Source: Candidatus Endonucleibacter sp. (ex Gigantidas childressi)
GTDB taxonomy: Bacteria; Pseudomonadota; Gammaproteobacteria; Pseudomonadales; Endozoicomonadaceae
Direction: 5' to 3'
Length of the DNA stretch: 64,000 nucleotides
Assembly (NCBI GenBank): GCA_030674875.1
Contig: JASXSU010000001.1
Span: 1,006,001 to 1,070,000 of the forward strand
Below the pieces are notes generated by a model, which did not search any database, was not told where the DNA came from, and was given only the letters and a program-made list of their open reading frames with translations. Positions 12,401-21,502 of this stretch are shown here, piece after piece. Every line of letters starts with the position of its first letter. Within the stretch, counting starts at the first letter, position 1. A program made the position numbers and the translations under genes.

Positions 12401-15400
12401 CTTCTTGAACTGTTGGCTGAATAACATTTACTTCAGGTCGGTTATTGCTTCCCAACACTTCTATGTTAACGGTTGCATCACTGATTGCACCGTGCTCATC
12501 TTTAATGGTGTAATTGATTGTTAAGCTTTCAGTATCGCCATCATTTAGAACGCGCATCTCATTATTTGGTGTGAATTGAATACCAGTCCCAACGGTGCTA
12601 CCTTCAAATCTTGCCTCACCCCAAGCCGCGTGATCACTACCAATACCTCCTAAATCATCAACTTGAAGTGTAATTGTGCTTGCGCCTGTAACATCAATCG
12701 AAATATCTTCAGCGTCGTTATTAACACTTTTAGTGCTAGATGTATAAGCAACAACACCATCAACAAGAACAGAGTATTGAACCGAACCGCCTGCCGAGTA
12801 ATCTTCAATGGCAATAGAAGCATTAAAGCTTGTTGCTCCATCTGGAATATCATATTTCGCTGTTGATAAACCACCAGTTCCCGCGTGCATTAATAGACCT
12901 TTATCAACAACTTCTCCATCAATACTTATATCACCACCCACATAGTTTGTATCTGTTTTCAGACCACCGTGGATATTTGTTTCTTCAGCGATCATGTCAG
13001 ATGCGTAAGTAGTGTAAGGATTGCTAGTAGTAACAATTTCAGCCGCGCCAACGATAACGCCATTTAACATTACATCACTTTCAACCGTGTTATAAGACAA
13101 TACCGCGCTGTTATCAACATCTGTATCATTGACAATCGCATCAATAATAACAGTGGTCGTTTCGCCATTTTGAAGTGAATCATCAACAGCAACTGGCGTA
13201 TCATTTGTCCCTGTTACAATAAATTCAACATTGGTTGTATCTGTTGCGCCGTGGTTGTCCGTCACCGTGACAGGAATGATCACTACTTCTGTTTCGTTTA
13301 CATTTAAACTATTGTAAGCATCATTTGTCGCATCAAAACTGTATGAACCATCATCATTTAGTGTAAATCCAGCGACTTCGCTTGCAATAGAATAAGTAGC
13401 CGTTGAAGCATCATCAACATCGGATGACGCCATTTGACCATGAACAACCGAATCCCCCTCTGCAACAGTTGTTGATGTGACTGTTTCAATAATAGGCGCA
13501 TCATTGATGTCATTAACCGTAATTTCAGACGTTGACGTTGTTACTGCACCATCATCATCTGTTGATACAGCCGTGATTGTGTCTATTCCGTGGTAGTTCG
13601 CGTTAGGCGTATAAGTGAGTGTTCCATCGTCATTAACGACCACTTCACCATGCTCTGCCGATACAACGGTTGTTAGCGTTCCGTCAACATCAATCGCAGT
13701 AAAAGTAAGATTGACCGTGCCATCTTCATCAACTGTTTTAGTGGATTCAAGATTAATAATGGGTGCATCATTAATGTCATTCACTGTAATTGAAGATGTT
13801 TGGATTGCTGTTAAACCATCAGGGTCTGTGGTTGTTACAGTAATTGTATCTGTACCATTATAATTAGCATTTGGCGAGTAAGAGATAGTACCGTCATTAT
13901 TAACAGTTACTATCCCATGATCAGCAACTGCTGTTGTCGTTACAATATCTCCATCTATATCACTTGCCACAAAGGTGATTGTTGTATTTCCATCTTCATC
14001 TACTGTTTTAGTTGATTGAACGATAAGATCTGGAGCATCATTTATGTTAGAGATAACAAATTCAGTTGATGCCGTTGATATAGCTGTTGTTCCATTCGCA
14101 TCTGTTGATGTTGCAGTTACATTTACATCAAATGTCCCAAAGAAATCTTCATTTGGCGTAATTGTTAAATTGTTAAAATCCCAACCTAAAATATCAACTT
14201 CCCCACCATCTTCAGTAACTGTTACAGAGTTCACTCCATCACTTACCACTGTTCCTGCAAGCACACCGTCCATAACAACAGAGGTGATGTTTTCTGAGCC
14301 ATCTGTATCTACTAAGTCTGTGCTTAATCGAACCGCTAATACTGAGCCTTCAAGTAATTCTGAAACTACTTCTTGGACAGTAATAACGTCAAGAACTGCG
14401 CCTATCCCATCACTACCAGGTGCATTAAGTTCTAATCTTGGGTTATCTGTTGTTGCTGTAAAGGTATAAGTGTAGCTTTTCCATGACACCTCATTGGGTA
14501 CAATAGTGTCAACTACAACCCCCTCCCACATAACATCAACCGCCTGCCCTTGACCTGTTGCCGTACCTGTTCGAGCACTTAAGTCAAATGTTAATTTAAC
14601 TGTATCACCTGCTTGAACATCTACATTTTGATAAATATTTGATTCATCACCAACATTTCTTTCAAGCTCAAGAACTGTTCCACGATTATCGCCTGCGCCA
14701 TAAATAGTATCAGGATTAGCTTCCATCATTCCGCCATCATTATCGGTTAGCCAACCACTTAATTGTGCATTAACGCCGGAGCCTGTAATGTTATTATCAC
14801 CAAGAGATGTAATGGTTTCGCCCGCTTCCCCCATTGTCGAAGCAAGAGAAATATTAACTGCATCAGCAACCGCATCAACATGAATAGAGCTTGTTGCCTC
14901 AGTTATATCTATTCCATCTGAAATATTATAATTAATAGCTACGTCACCATTGAAATTCTCAGAAGGTGTAAGTGTCCAGGTATTATCTCCATTATCAACC
15001 AATGTTCCGCTATCAGCTGTTAAGCTTTCAACCGATAGGTTTGCACCCTCAGCATCAGTTGCGTTTGCTAAAAGCTCTGCTTTAGTAATGATAATACTTG
15101 TGTCTTCTGCTGTATTGCTTAAAGAAACATCTGAAGAGATAATTGGCGCATCATTAGTGCCCGTAATGATAACTGTTACCTCTTCATCTGCCGACTCAGC
15201 ATTGGTCGCTCCAGAGTTGTCTGTGGCTATAACATTATACTTCAGGACGATGGTTTGATCTTTACCCAAAAAGTCAAGGTTAACGTTTGTGTTGTAACTC
15301 CAACCTTCATTAGAAACAACAAAACCGTTCAAAAGGTTGGTGCTAATACTACTAGTAAGATCTCCTCCATTCCACGTGATACTAGTATCAGATTTACTAA

Positions 15401-18400
15401 TCGTAACAGTATCTCCGCTATCTAACTCTGTGAAGCTAAGTGCGCCGGTAGTACTGAGGATGTTGGCACCATCACCCTCAACTAGGGCTCCAGTGGTAGT
15501 AATCGAATCAATTACCGGCTGGTCGTTAGTGCCTGTAATCGTAACTGTTACTTCCTCTTCAGCCGACGCAGCATTTCCCGCTCCAGAGTCGTCAGTAGCG
15601 GTAACATTATATTTCAAGACGATGGTTTGATCTTTACCCAAAAAGTCAAGATTAGCGCTTGTACTGTAACTCCAACCTGAATTAGAAGTAACGAAGCCGC
15701 TCATAAGGCTGGCGCTAAGATTGCTAGTAAGGTCTCCACCATTCCACGTGATACTGGTATCAGATTTACTTACCGTTACAATATCTCCCCTATCCAACTC
15801 CGTGAAGAAAAGTGTACCGTCAACACTGAGGCTGGCAGTACTATCACCCTCTGTTAGAGCTCCCGTGCTAGTAATCGAATCAATTACCGGCTGGTCATTA
15901 GTGCCTGTAATGGTAACTATTACCTCCTTTGCAGCCGATGCAGCATTGGCCGCTCCAGAGTCGTCAGTAGCGATAACATTATATTTTAAGACGATGGTTT
16001 GATCTTTACCCAAAAAGTCAAGATTAGCGCTTGTACTGTAACTCCAACCTCCATTAGAAGTAACGAAGCCGCTCATAAGGCTGGCGCTAAGACTGCTAGT
16101 AAGATCTCCACCACTCCACGTAATACTGGTATCAGATTTACTTACCGTTACAACATCTCCGCTATCCAACTCAGTGAAGCTAAGTGTACCGTCAACACTG
16201 AGACTGGCAGTACTATCACCTTCTGTTAGAGCTCCAGTGCTAGTAATTGAATCAATTACCGGCTGGTCATTAGTACCAGTAATGGTAACTATTACCTCCT
16301 TTGCAGCCGATGCAGCATTGGCCGCTCCAGAGTCGTCAGTAGCGATAACATTATATTTCAAGACGATGGTTTGATCTTTACCCAAAAAGTCAAGATTAGC
16401 GCTTGTACTGTAACTCCAACCTGAATTAGAAATAACGAAGCCGCTCATAAGGCTGGTGCTAAGACTGCTAGTAAGGTCTCCACCATTCCACGTGATACTG
16501 GTATCAGATTTACTTACCGTTACAATATCTCCGCTATCCAACTCCGTGAAGGAAAGTGTACCGTCAACACTGAGACTGGCAGTACTATCACCTTCTGTCA
16601 GAGCTCCAGTGCTAGTAATCGAATCAATTACCGGCTGGTCATTAGTGCCTGTAATGGTAACTATTACCTCCTTTGCAGCTGATACAGCATTGGCCGCTCC
16701 AGAGTCGTCAGTAGCGATAACATTATATTTCAAGACGATGGTTTGATCTTTACCCAAAAAGTCAAGATTAGCGCTTGTACTGTAACTCCAACCTGAATTA
16801 GAAGTAACGAAGCCGCTCATAAGGCTGGCGCTAAGACTGCTAGTAAGATCTCCACCACTCCACGTGATACTGGTATCAGATTTACTTACCGTTACAACAT
16901 CTCCGCTATCCAACTCCGTGAAGCTAAGTGTACCATCAACACTGAGACTGGCAGTACTATCACCTTCTGTTAGAGCTCCAGTGCTAGTAATTGAATCAAT
17001 TACCGGCTGGTCATTAGTACCAGTAATGGTAACTATTACCTCCTTTGCAGCTGATGCAGCATTGGCCGCTCCAGAGTCGTCAGTAGCGATAACATTATAT
17101 TTCAAGACGATGGTTTGATCTTTACCCAAAAAGTCAAGATTAGCGCTTGTACTGTAACTCCAACCTGAATTAGAAATAACGAATCCGCTCATAAGGCTGG
17201 TGCTAAGACTGTTAGTAAGATCTCCACCATCCCACGTGATACTGGTATCAGATTTACTTACCGTTACAATATCTCCGCTATCTAACTCTGTGAAGCTAAG
17301 TGCGCCGGTAGTACTGAGGATGTTGGCACCATCACCCTCAACTAGGGCTCCAGTGCTAGTAATTGAATCAATTACCGGCTGGTCATTAGTACCAGTAATG
17401 GTAACTATTACCTCCTTTGCAGCTGATACAGCATTGGCCGATCCAGAGTTGTCAGTAGCGATAACATTATATTTCAAGACGATGGTTTGATCTTTACCCA
17501 AAAAGTCAAGATTAGCGCTTGTATTGTAACTCCAACCTCCATTAGAAATAACGAAACCGCTCATAAGGCTGGCGCTAAGACTGCTAGTAAGATCTCCACC
17601 ATTCCACGTGATACTGGTATCAGATTTACTTACCGTTACAATATCTCCGCTATCCAACTCCGTGAAGCTAAGTGTACCAGTAGTGCTGAGACCGGTAGTG
17701 CTATTACTCTCTTCAAGAGTGCCGGATACGTTAATCAAGTCAATTACTGGTTGATCGTTAGTTCCCGTGATAGTAATCGATAAAAAACTATTAGATGTTA
17801 ACCCCCCGCTATCAGACATCTGATAACGAATTAATAAATCCATCACTTCGCCATCACCGAGATAATCAAAATCAGAGCCAAGAGCAAATAACACCTGATT
17901 ATTACTAATACTTACCTCTCCCATTCCAACAAGAATATCGCCATTAGTATCAACAATATCAGTAGATAACAGAATAGAAGAAGAAGGGTTGTCATTGACA
18001 TCAACATCAGTATCATTAGCCAAAACATTTATTGTTAATGAACCATTTTCATCACTCGTGGCGACATCAGGGTTAGCAACAGGAGCTTCATTAGCATTTT
18101 CAATATCTATAGTTATTGTTTTAAACGTAGTTAAAGGAGGGATACCATTATCTGTTACTTTAATGCTTAAGTCGTAACTGTCTATATTTTCGTAATCTAT
18201 TTCCCCCACCACAGTGATATCACCAGTTGCAGGGTTAATAGCAAAACGGCCATCGCTATTACCTCCGACTATCGCATAAACGTGTGACTGAGCTTCGTCT
18301 AGATCTATTACCTTAACAGCACCTATACTGAATGAACCATCACTTGGTACGTTCTCGTTTAGAGTGAAGCTTTGACTTTGAATAATTGGAGGGTTGTTAA

Positions 18401-18881
18401 CTGGTATAGCAGGGATATCATCTCTTACATGTTCTTTAGTAAACTGACGTTCATCAGCACCAATTCTACTTATTTCATGAAAATATTCATCCACTTTGTT
18501 ATCTGATCTCTCAATCTGGCCTTGGCTTATCAGCCTACTTCCTTCAGCTAACACTTTATCCTTATTAGACGAGTCATTATTTGATGAACCATCAACTAAC
18601 TCATCAATACTACTATCACTCTCTTCTAGCGCAATGACGCTCGCATCATCTAGATCAGACATTTCCATTAAGAGTTCTTGCTGTAGACCAACAAGGATAG
18701 ATTTATTGTTAATAAGAATTATTTTTATTGGCAAATCATTGCTATTTAAAACAGTCTCACCAACAAACACTGGTTCTCCTGCATTAACCATTCTAATCGA
18801 GCCATCAACACTGATAACCTTAACAGGTTCAGAGTCTTCTGAGATATGACCAATTACAACATAATTACCATTTGGATTCAT
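6444..18881 (-). CDS. Giant LapA/RTX-like type I-secreted adhesin B, 4,145 aa, complete
   Basis: A secreted surface adhesin. Approximate architecture: retention-module-like N-terminus 1-100; cadherin-like domain from ~163; seven VCBS repeats of 124 residues ~378-1245; cadherin-like domain to ~1330; carbohydrate-binding-like jelly roll ~1340-1510; Ig/cadherin repeats with 'TVDEDG' from ~1610; another VCBS-type repeat ~1793-1888; NPCBM-like domain ~1957-2097; L-type lectin-like domain ~2424-2649 ('DGMAVVFMDG', 'LTIGFDAYQKD'); LamG domains ~2830-2994 and ~3487-3667; paired 'YETSSGLTG..' segments from ~3725 and ~3905; type I secretion C-terminal domain ~4030-4145 ending 'NTDAEIINKLLVDGSLQID'. There is no Sec signal peptide. 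No dialanine LapG cleavage motif was spotted after the N-terminal module. The start has a GGGGG-type ribosome-binding site. No ABC exporter, LapD or LapG gene is in the window, so its transporter must be encoded elsewhere. Confidence 0.92.
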   Translation of the reverse strand: MNPNGNYVVIGHISEDSEPVKVISVDGSIRMVNAGEPVFVGETVLNSNDLPIKIILINNKSILVGLQQELLMEMSDLDDASVIALEESDSSIDELVDGSSNNDSSNKDKVLAEGSRLISQGQIERSDNKVDEYFHEISRIGADERQFTKEHVRDDIPAIPVNNPPIIQSQSFTLNENVPSDGSFSIGAVKVIDLDEAQSHVYAIVGGNSDGRFAINPATGDITVVGEIDYENIDSYDLSIKVTDNGIPPLTTFKTITIDIENANEAPVANPDVATSDENGSLTINVLANDTDVDVNDNPSSSILLSTDIVDTNGDILVGMGEVSISNNQVLFALGSDFDYLGDGEVMDLLIRYQMSDSGGLTSNSFLSITITGTNDQPVIDLINVSGTLEESNSTTGLSTTGTLSFTELDSGDIVTVSKSDTSITWNGGDLTSSLSASLMSGFVISNGGWSYNTSANLDFLGKDQTIVLKYNVIATDNSGSANAVSAAKEVIVTITGTNDQPVIDSITSTGALVEGDGANILSTTGALSFTELDSGDIVTVSKSDTSITWDGGDLTNSLSTSLMSGFVISNSGWSYSTSANLDFLGKDQTIVLKYNVIATDDSGAANAASAAKEVIVTITGTNDQPVIDSITSTGALTEGDSTASLSVDGTLSFTELDSGDVVTVSKSDTSITWSGGDLTSSLSASLMSGFVTSNSGWSYSTSANLDFLGKDQTIVLKYNVIATDDSGAANAVSAAKEVIVTITGTNDQPVIDSITSTGALTEGDSTASLSVDGTLSFTELDSGDIVTVSKSDTSITWNGGDLTSSLSTSLMSGFVISNSGWSYSTSANLDFLGKDQTIVLKYNVIATDDSGAANAASAAKEVIVTITGTNDQPVIDSITSTGALTEGDSTASLSVDGTLSFTELDSGDVVTVSKSDTSITWSGGDLTSSLSASLMSGFVTSNGGWSYSTSANLDFLGKDQTIVLKYNVIATDDSGAANAASAAKEVIVTITGTNDQPVIDSITSTGALTEGDSTASLSVDGTLFFTELDRGDIVTVSKSDTSITWNGGDLTSNLSASLMSGFVTSNSGWSYSTSANLDFLGKDQTIVLKYNVTATDDSGAGNAASAEEEVTVTITGTNDQPVIDSITTTGALVEGDGANILSTTGALSFTELDSGDTVTISKSDTSITWNGGDLTSSISTNLLNGFVVSNEGWSYNTNVNLDFLGKDQTIVLKYNVIATDNSGATNAESADEEVTVIITGTNDAPIISSDVSLSNTAEDTSIIITKAELLANATDAEGANLSVESLTADSGTLVDNGDNTWTLTPSENFNGDVAINYNISDGIDITEATSSIHVDAVADAVNISLASTMGEAGETITSLGDNNITGSGVNAQLSGWLTDNDGGMMEANPDTIYGAGDNRGTVLELERNVGDESNIYQNVDVQAGDTVKLTFDLSARTGTATGQGQAVDVMWEGVVVDTIVPNEVSWKSYTYTFTATTDNPRLELNAPGSDGIGAVLDVITVQEVVSELLEGSVLAVRLSTDLVDTDGSENITSVVMDGVLAGTVVSDGVNSVTVTEDGGEVDILGWDFNNLTITPNEDFFGTFDVNVTATSTDANGTTAISTASTEFVISNINDAPDLIVQSTKTVDEDGNTTITFVASDIDGDIVTTTAVADHGIVTVNNDGTISYSPNANYNGTDTITVTTTDPDGLTAIQTSSITVNDINDAPIINLESTKTVDEDGTVNLTFTAIDVDGTLTTVVSAEHGEVVVNDDGTLTYTPNANYHGIDTITAVSTDDDGAVTTSTSEITVNDINDAPIIETVTSTTVAEGDSVVHGQMASSDVDDASTATYSIASEVAGFTLNDDGSYSFDATNDAYNSLNVNETEVVIIPVTVTDNHGATDTTNVEFIVTGTNDTPVAVDDSLQNGETTTVIIDAIVNDTDVDNSAVLSYNTVESDVMLNGVIVGAAEIVTTSNPYTTYASDMIAEETNIHGGLKTDTNYVGGDISIDGEVVDKGLLMHAGTGGLSTAKYDIPDGATSFNASIAIEDYSAGGSVQYSVLVDGVVAYTSSTKSVNNDAEDISIDVTGASTITLQVDDLGGIGSDHAAWGEARFEGSTVGTGIQFTPNNEMRVLNDGDTESLTINYTIKDEHGAISDATVNIEVLGSNNRPEVNVIQPTVQEDVATTIALTTDIDGTVDSVTGTAANGTVSTNEGGDVIYTPDADYSGTDLVSVTVTDNNGVQFDQIISITIESVNDEPVLTVESTKTVDEDGSVRITYGASDTDGAIASTVGTAEHGTVTVNADSTITYTPTGDYNGTDTITLTTTDNNGATATTTSAITVNAVNDAPIISAPITVRVDEDNSRTLTQADLIANASDIEGDDLTALNIQVNGADATVVDNGDGTFTVTPAENFNGDINLTFDVSDGTSVTSSTINLVVDAVNDAPVIGAATEASFDNGPWVTIGSASIVDGEGQLVDDVSLPDGNGGGMLYDEAFNSDTGIKTSFDFHIDPEGRDSNDVGDGMAVVFMDGAAVNETNFELGELGSGLGATGLSSDFLTIGFDAYQKDVIEILSAEDVHIRDIDVSSFGGLSHETDSRQIQVDITPDGLLNVNVSFDGGATFETIVENLNLANEGITVPDTVKLAYTSATGRAVAEMTISNIVIEPIDSSIEVNVAEDTSYIITEESLLTNASDIDGDTLSVKNLVLLNPENGSIAENVDGTFTFTPAQDFNGKVEFSYDVSDGQIEVEAPNFAIRVTPVNDAAEFSGPATANTDEDTSITLTQADLLANATDEEGDTLTASNVQVNGNDATVVDNGNGTFTVTPDANFNGELYLTFDVSDSGLTAVGTMDLTINAVNDGPVATGDIDSIGTLQLDAGDNLLLTTGLSDDTGLSTVSMWFKADASSGQLFGTDANSGSHDRSITINSSGDLDIYTWSNQTTFETISTSGLNVADGEWHHVVYSLDGTDMHFYFDGNLAATGNIAKSGFDWAETISIGKSFAGEIRDVKVFEDTGSTASEAIILMDGDIPSSMTSNLKFAMNFSGDNPYYANGITVTKSGTPNTEDQFTNQANFDDNAISNFNVLANDSDLDGDTLSISGVSDAVDTNGNVIGTVTVVNIDGVDQVQFIGNAATVGLNDGEQLEASFTYTLSDGNGGADTATVKFLIKGNDNTGAPVVTQNVEANTDEDISITLTQADLLAHATDADGDTLTASNVQINNPDVTIVDNLDGTFTVTTSENFNGDLALSFDVSDGALTTVSTINLTVNPVDDELVISAPIDATVDEDNTLILTQADLIVNSSDVDGDLLVASNIQVNGTDATVVDNGNGTYTVTPNAAFHGKIELTFDVSDGTTTLSSGVDLTVASVNDAPVISSVDNTGTEDVSHVIAVVSDIEGDVSLAGSTAEHGILSLDADGNVTYTPDANYNGAATVNLSVTDLDGVVVTQEINLTIDSVNDIPIFVEDTSIVGNGDEPVRFTTASLLANDIDADGDTLSITEVTATANTHGTVELLDNKSIDLDGTSNYIEVDSIMNDVDPDDSLTFATTFSSTHDLGPIHSNVIFMVTSPDGGGNIFRVSITEDGSVYLQGGNSTNTVNVGSGLNDGEDHTLSVSVQDGGTASVIIDGVSYDTGSTIFDVNFTTSDRAVIGGDWDGTNMTDHFTGSVSDTTITSGSTVVLELKTEGDNVLNDTSGLGNTATVNGDLNTTVTSTDVIFTPDNGYIGDASFEYTISDGNGGTDTGTVDLNVTTTPNSGTLIDGVIEGIFYETSSGLTGMTDENGGFHFNDGDTITFSIGNIELGSITAEEALTGQTFLQDIANVERGNLNDHYLENMATFLQSLDSDEGDNIVITAEMHAKLEESKLDLHTASEEEVKALVESIGKEFVSEEDAMEHVQEMLEKYTDMQSDDFDAHTDDSLTTARLGTLPVVGVNYTTSSGITGITNTDGSFSFNIGDEITFSNANGQEIASIAAEHIGSDKLITMQELLTHAPDMQTQGNEAGTLFIANDDREVIFTDADLFPDNNLVPQTSIDDVDNAGANSLLTDSGTIPDLLSTNYDNISVSGGASIYTFDLNAVVTPENKTSFSVSDFNIDEGDVLLLGDLMVDEDNSLEQLLDFSTSSSETVINIRDFAGGDVTRQVTLDNVDLSVYGNTDAEIINKLLVDGSLQIDS
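15146..17749 (-). repeat. Seven tandem 372-bp VCBS units in adhesin B
   Basis: The sequence encoding the 'TGTNDQPVID' junction recurs at about 17749, 17377, 17005, 16633, 16261, 15889 and 15517, exactly 372 bp apart. Units 3 and 5 share 'SGDVV..TWSGG', while 4 and 6 share '(S/R)GDIV..TWNGG', so part of the array looks like a duplicated 744-bp dimer. Such long near-identical repeats are prone to recombination and assembly collapse. Confidence 0.92.
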
Positions 18882-18976
18882 GGAGCCCCCACTATATAAA
18901 AAATTTATTTATAACCACCCCTAGCAGCGTGAGGTTATTGGTCACTATCACCTTCAACGACAATAGGTACAGATGT

Positions 18977-19028
18977 GTATTTTTTGTATTTTTTGTATTT
19001 TTTGTATTTTTTGTATTTTTTGTATTTT
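18977..19028. repeat. 9-bp tandem repeat (GTATTTTTT x5 plus partial) upstream of adhesin B
   Basis: Five perfect GTATTTTTT units begin at 18977 and are followed by a partial GTATTTT. They lie 96-147 bp upstream of the adhesin B start. The homologous upstream region of adhesin A has only one unit. The position would allow slipped-strand changes in promoter spacing; the effect on expression is inference. Confidence 0.85.
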
Positions 19029-19172
19029 CACAATAGTCTCTTGATAATGTCGGCCGAACCAGTGATTTTATTACAATGCGGATTCAAATCTGAAGTGCAT
19101 CACTTAACTAGGTAGAAGGAAGGGCCAGCTGAAGGTAAGCACCTACCCTTTTCTCTGGCAAGAGATGAAGTG

Positions 19173-20141
19173 ATGACGATAACTTACCAACAACTGGCTT
19201 ACGAACAACAATTCCAGATTTCCGCACTAAAAAAAAGCGGTTGCAGCCAAAGGGAGATAGCGGAGATCATTGGCACCAGCCAGTCCACAGTGATCCGTGG
19301 GTTGGCAAGGAATACTGGTGAACGTGGATATAGGCAAGCACAAGGCCGAACAGATAGGCTGCGTACAGAGTCGACTTGGGCGATTAGAATGACGCCAAAA
19401 ATGATCGCGTTGATTGAATCAAAGCTGCGTGTAGAGTGGAGCCCATAGCAGATTTCAGGTTGGTTGTTGAATGGTCAGGAAAGACTGATTATACCAGTAG
19501 CCTTTCAAGTTGCTACGTTGTTGGCTGCGTTCGCTCACCCAGATCACCGACTACTCGTAGGCTCACGGGCTTCGCTTACTTGCTGCCTAGTAGCAATTTG
19601 AAATGCTTTGGGTATAGCTATGAAAGCATCTACCTACATATTTGGGCGAATAAGCAGGCTAGCGGCGATATTTACATGCACCTTCGTCGCCAGGGTAAGA
19701 AGTATGACAAGCGACGAAACGGCAAGTCAACGCGCGGCCAGATAAAGAATCGCGTCAGCATGATGATCGCCAGAGATCGTTCACGATAAATCGCGTATCG
19801 GAGACTGGGAGATTGATACCGTCATTGGTAAAGGGTATAGCGGGCTTTGGGAACTATCGTCGAGCGGGTCACGAAGTACACGGTCTCAGCCCAGATGAAC
19901 AGCAAAAGCACAGCAGATGTGACCAAGGCTACACCCAGCTTGCTCAACCCATTTAAGGATATTGTTCACACAATTACGGCTGACAACGGGAAAGAGTTTT
20001 CGTACCATGAGAAAATCAGCCAAGCATTATCGGCGGAGGTTTACTTTGCGCACCCCTGCAGCTCTTGGGAGTAAGGGTTAAATGAGAACACCAACGGCTT
20101 GCTACGCCAATATTTTCCAAAGAATACAGACTTCAAGAAGG
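19173..20141 (+). pseudogene. IS30-A transposase, degraded
   Basis: The N-terminal helix-turn-helix (MTITYQQLAYEQQFQIS..., 'CSQREIAEIIGTSQSTV') is readable. The frame then ends at a TAG (about 19446) where sister copies read Pro-Glu-Gln. A MITE, further frameshifts in the DDE region ('IGDWEIDTVIGK', 'TITADNGKEFSYHEK') and loss of the C-terminus follow. It is non-functional. Confidence 0.85.
19490..19616. repeat. MITE copy 1 (TA target duplication), inside IS30-A copy 1
   Basis: The element 19492-19614 has ends TACCAG...GGGTA and is flanked by TA duplications. It splits the transposase sequence CTGATTA/GCTATG. The two halves form a long imperfect inverted repeat (TTTCAAGTTGCTAC versus the complement of TAGTAGCAATTTGAAA). 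Confidence 0.85.
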
Positions 20142-21183
20142 CTGGATTCAAGCAATAAGTGCAATCGGCTGTCCTGTGTAGACTTCGAGTGGTGTCCGCC
20201 CTCCTAAAACCTTCCTAGGCATGGTATTGATCAACATTTCCATTGTCCTCACATTATCTTCTGTCAGATGACTCAACTCCATTTTTTAGGCCAGGTTCTC
20301 CGAATGATGCCATTGGTCTTTCCGTTAGCTCCCCGCTGATAACTAGCATAAGGCTTGGCAAAGTAGATATCTGCATTCAGTGCTTTTGCTACCTTTTCAT
20401 GGGCTGCAAACTCACCACCATTATCTAGGGTGGCTGTGCAGACCGATGACACCCGCTTCGGCGTGTTTTGTATCAACTCTCCATTAAAGTTAACCGACTC
20501 TTGCGGTCTACAAGGGTCACCAGATGGGCGCCCTGTCCATAAATAGTATCACCCTCCCAATCGCCTAGATGAGACCGCAGATCAACAACTGCGGGCCGAT
20601 CGGAAATATCGACGCGGTCTGGGATCGTGATACGCCCAGCCTTCCGCTTACCACCTTTTCAGCGCCTTTTACCAAAGCTGGATAGATTCTTATACAAAGA
20701 GCCTCCTCGCACTTTGTTAGTAGCAACACGATTATAAGCAAGTGGTGTGGCTGAGTGCGATGTCGGGCACCTCCACCTTCATCCGGAAACTGATATTTTC
20801 AGGAGACCAACCAAGCAATAGCCCTTTCTTTATTATGGGCATGTGTCGTTCATCTGTTTTGCTGAACTTTGTAGCTGTCACTCTACGCTGACTGGCGAGT
20901 GCGTGGGAGCTTTCAGCACCGTAGCCATCATCATTGGCATTACGACTCAACTCTCGTGATAAAGCACTCTCACTGATACCTACTGACACTGTGATTTCTT
21001 TCTGCATGTAGTCTGTTCTAAGAAGAGCCTCAATCTGATACCGTTGCCCTTGAGTCAGCTGCTTGTATTGCCTAGTTTGAGTACTCATTCTTGGCTTCCA
21101 TTTTTAGTGTGATAACTACAAATATACCGGCAGCTGGCTCACCTATAAAATTTCAGTCAATTGCACTTATTATCTTAATCCAG
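20142..21183 (-). mobile_element. IS30-family element, lineage B, copy 1
   Basis: It is bounded by inverted repeats CTGGATTCAAGCAATAAGTG (20142) and the complement of CACTTATTATCTTAATCCAG (ending 21183). It interrupts IS30-A copy 1. The rest of the A element is not found on the right, so a deletion accompanied or followed insertion. Confidence 0.85.
20148..21088 (-). pseudogene. IS30-B transposase, frameshifted
   Basis: The first 116 residues (MSTQTRQYKQLTQGQRYQIEALL...) are readable as an IS30 helix-turn-helix region. The frame then breaks, and the DDE part survives in another frame (20273-20476, 'TATLDNGGEFAAHEK'). The A-tract before the C-terminus has six A, which shifts the last ~35 codons out of frame. 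Confidence 0.85.
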
Positions 21184-21502
21184 CGTTTCCTCACCGACTA
21201 ACAAAATTACGGCTCGTGCAAAGGTCTCAATAAACAATACTATACACCTATAACTTAAGACCATAAATTGTTTAAGTTGAGTATCATTTATTCTACGTAG
21301 TATTTCTATAAATCTTCTAAGGTGGTATATTAGTTCACTTAAAAGAAACAGCAGCCAACTAGCAGCTAACTCTTAAATCTATTCCAGTTATATTAGTTAT
21401 TGCGAAAATATAGGTAATCAGGGATTAGTAAAAAGTAACCCCCTTACTCTTTTTCTACAACAAAAGGCTGCTAGTGATATCCACCCACCACGAGGTGTAA
21501 TA
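21184..21502. other. Spacer upstream of glyQ
   Basis: This AT-rich spacer holds no gene. It contains a short repetitive 'GCAGCCAACTAGCAGCTAAC' segment. The glyQ ribosome-binding site GAGGTG lies just before its GTG start. No convincing promoter was assigned. Confidence 0.5.

Larger units (their letters stand above)
19078..20141 (+). mobile_element. IS30-family element, lineage A, copy 1 (3' end lost)
   Basis: The left inverted repeat starts GCGGATTCAAATCTGAAGTG at 19078. The element reads through a transposase remnant and is broken at 20141, where an IS30-B copy begins. The right inverted repeat is absent. A 123-bp MITE is inserted at 19492-19614. Confidence 0.85.

Noticed and set aside
15146-17749. 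Regular repeats suggesting a CRISPR array
   Set aside because: The period is 372 bp with conserved coding content throughout. There are no short repeats with unique spacers and no cas genes.
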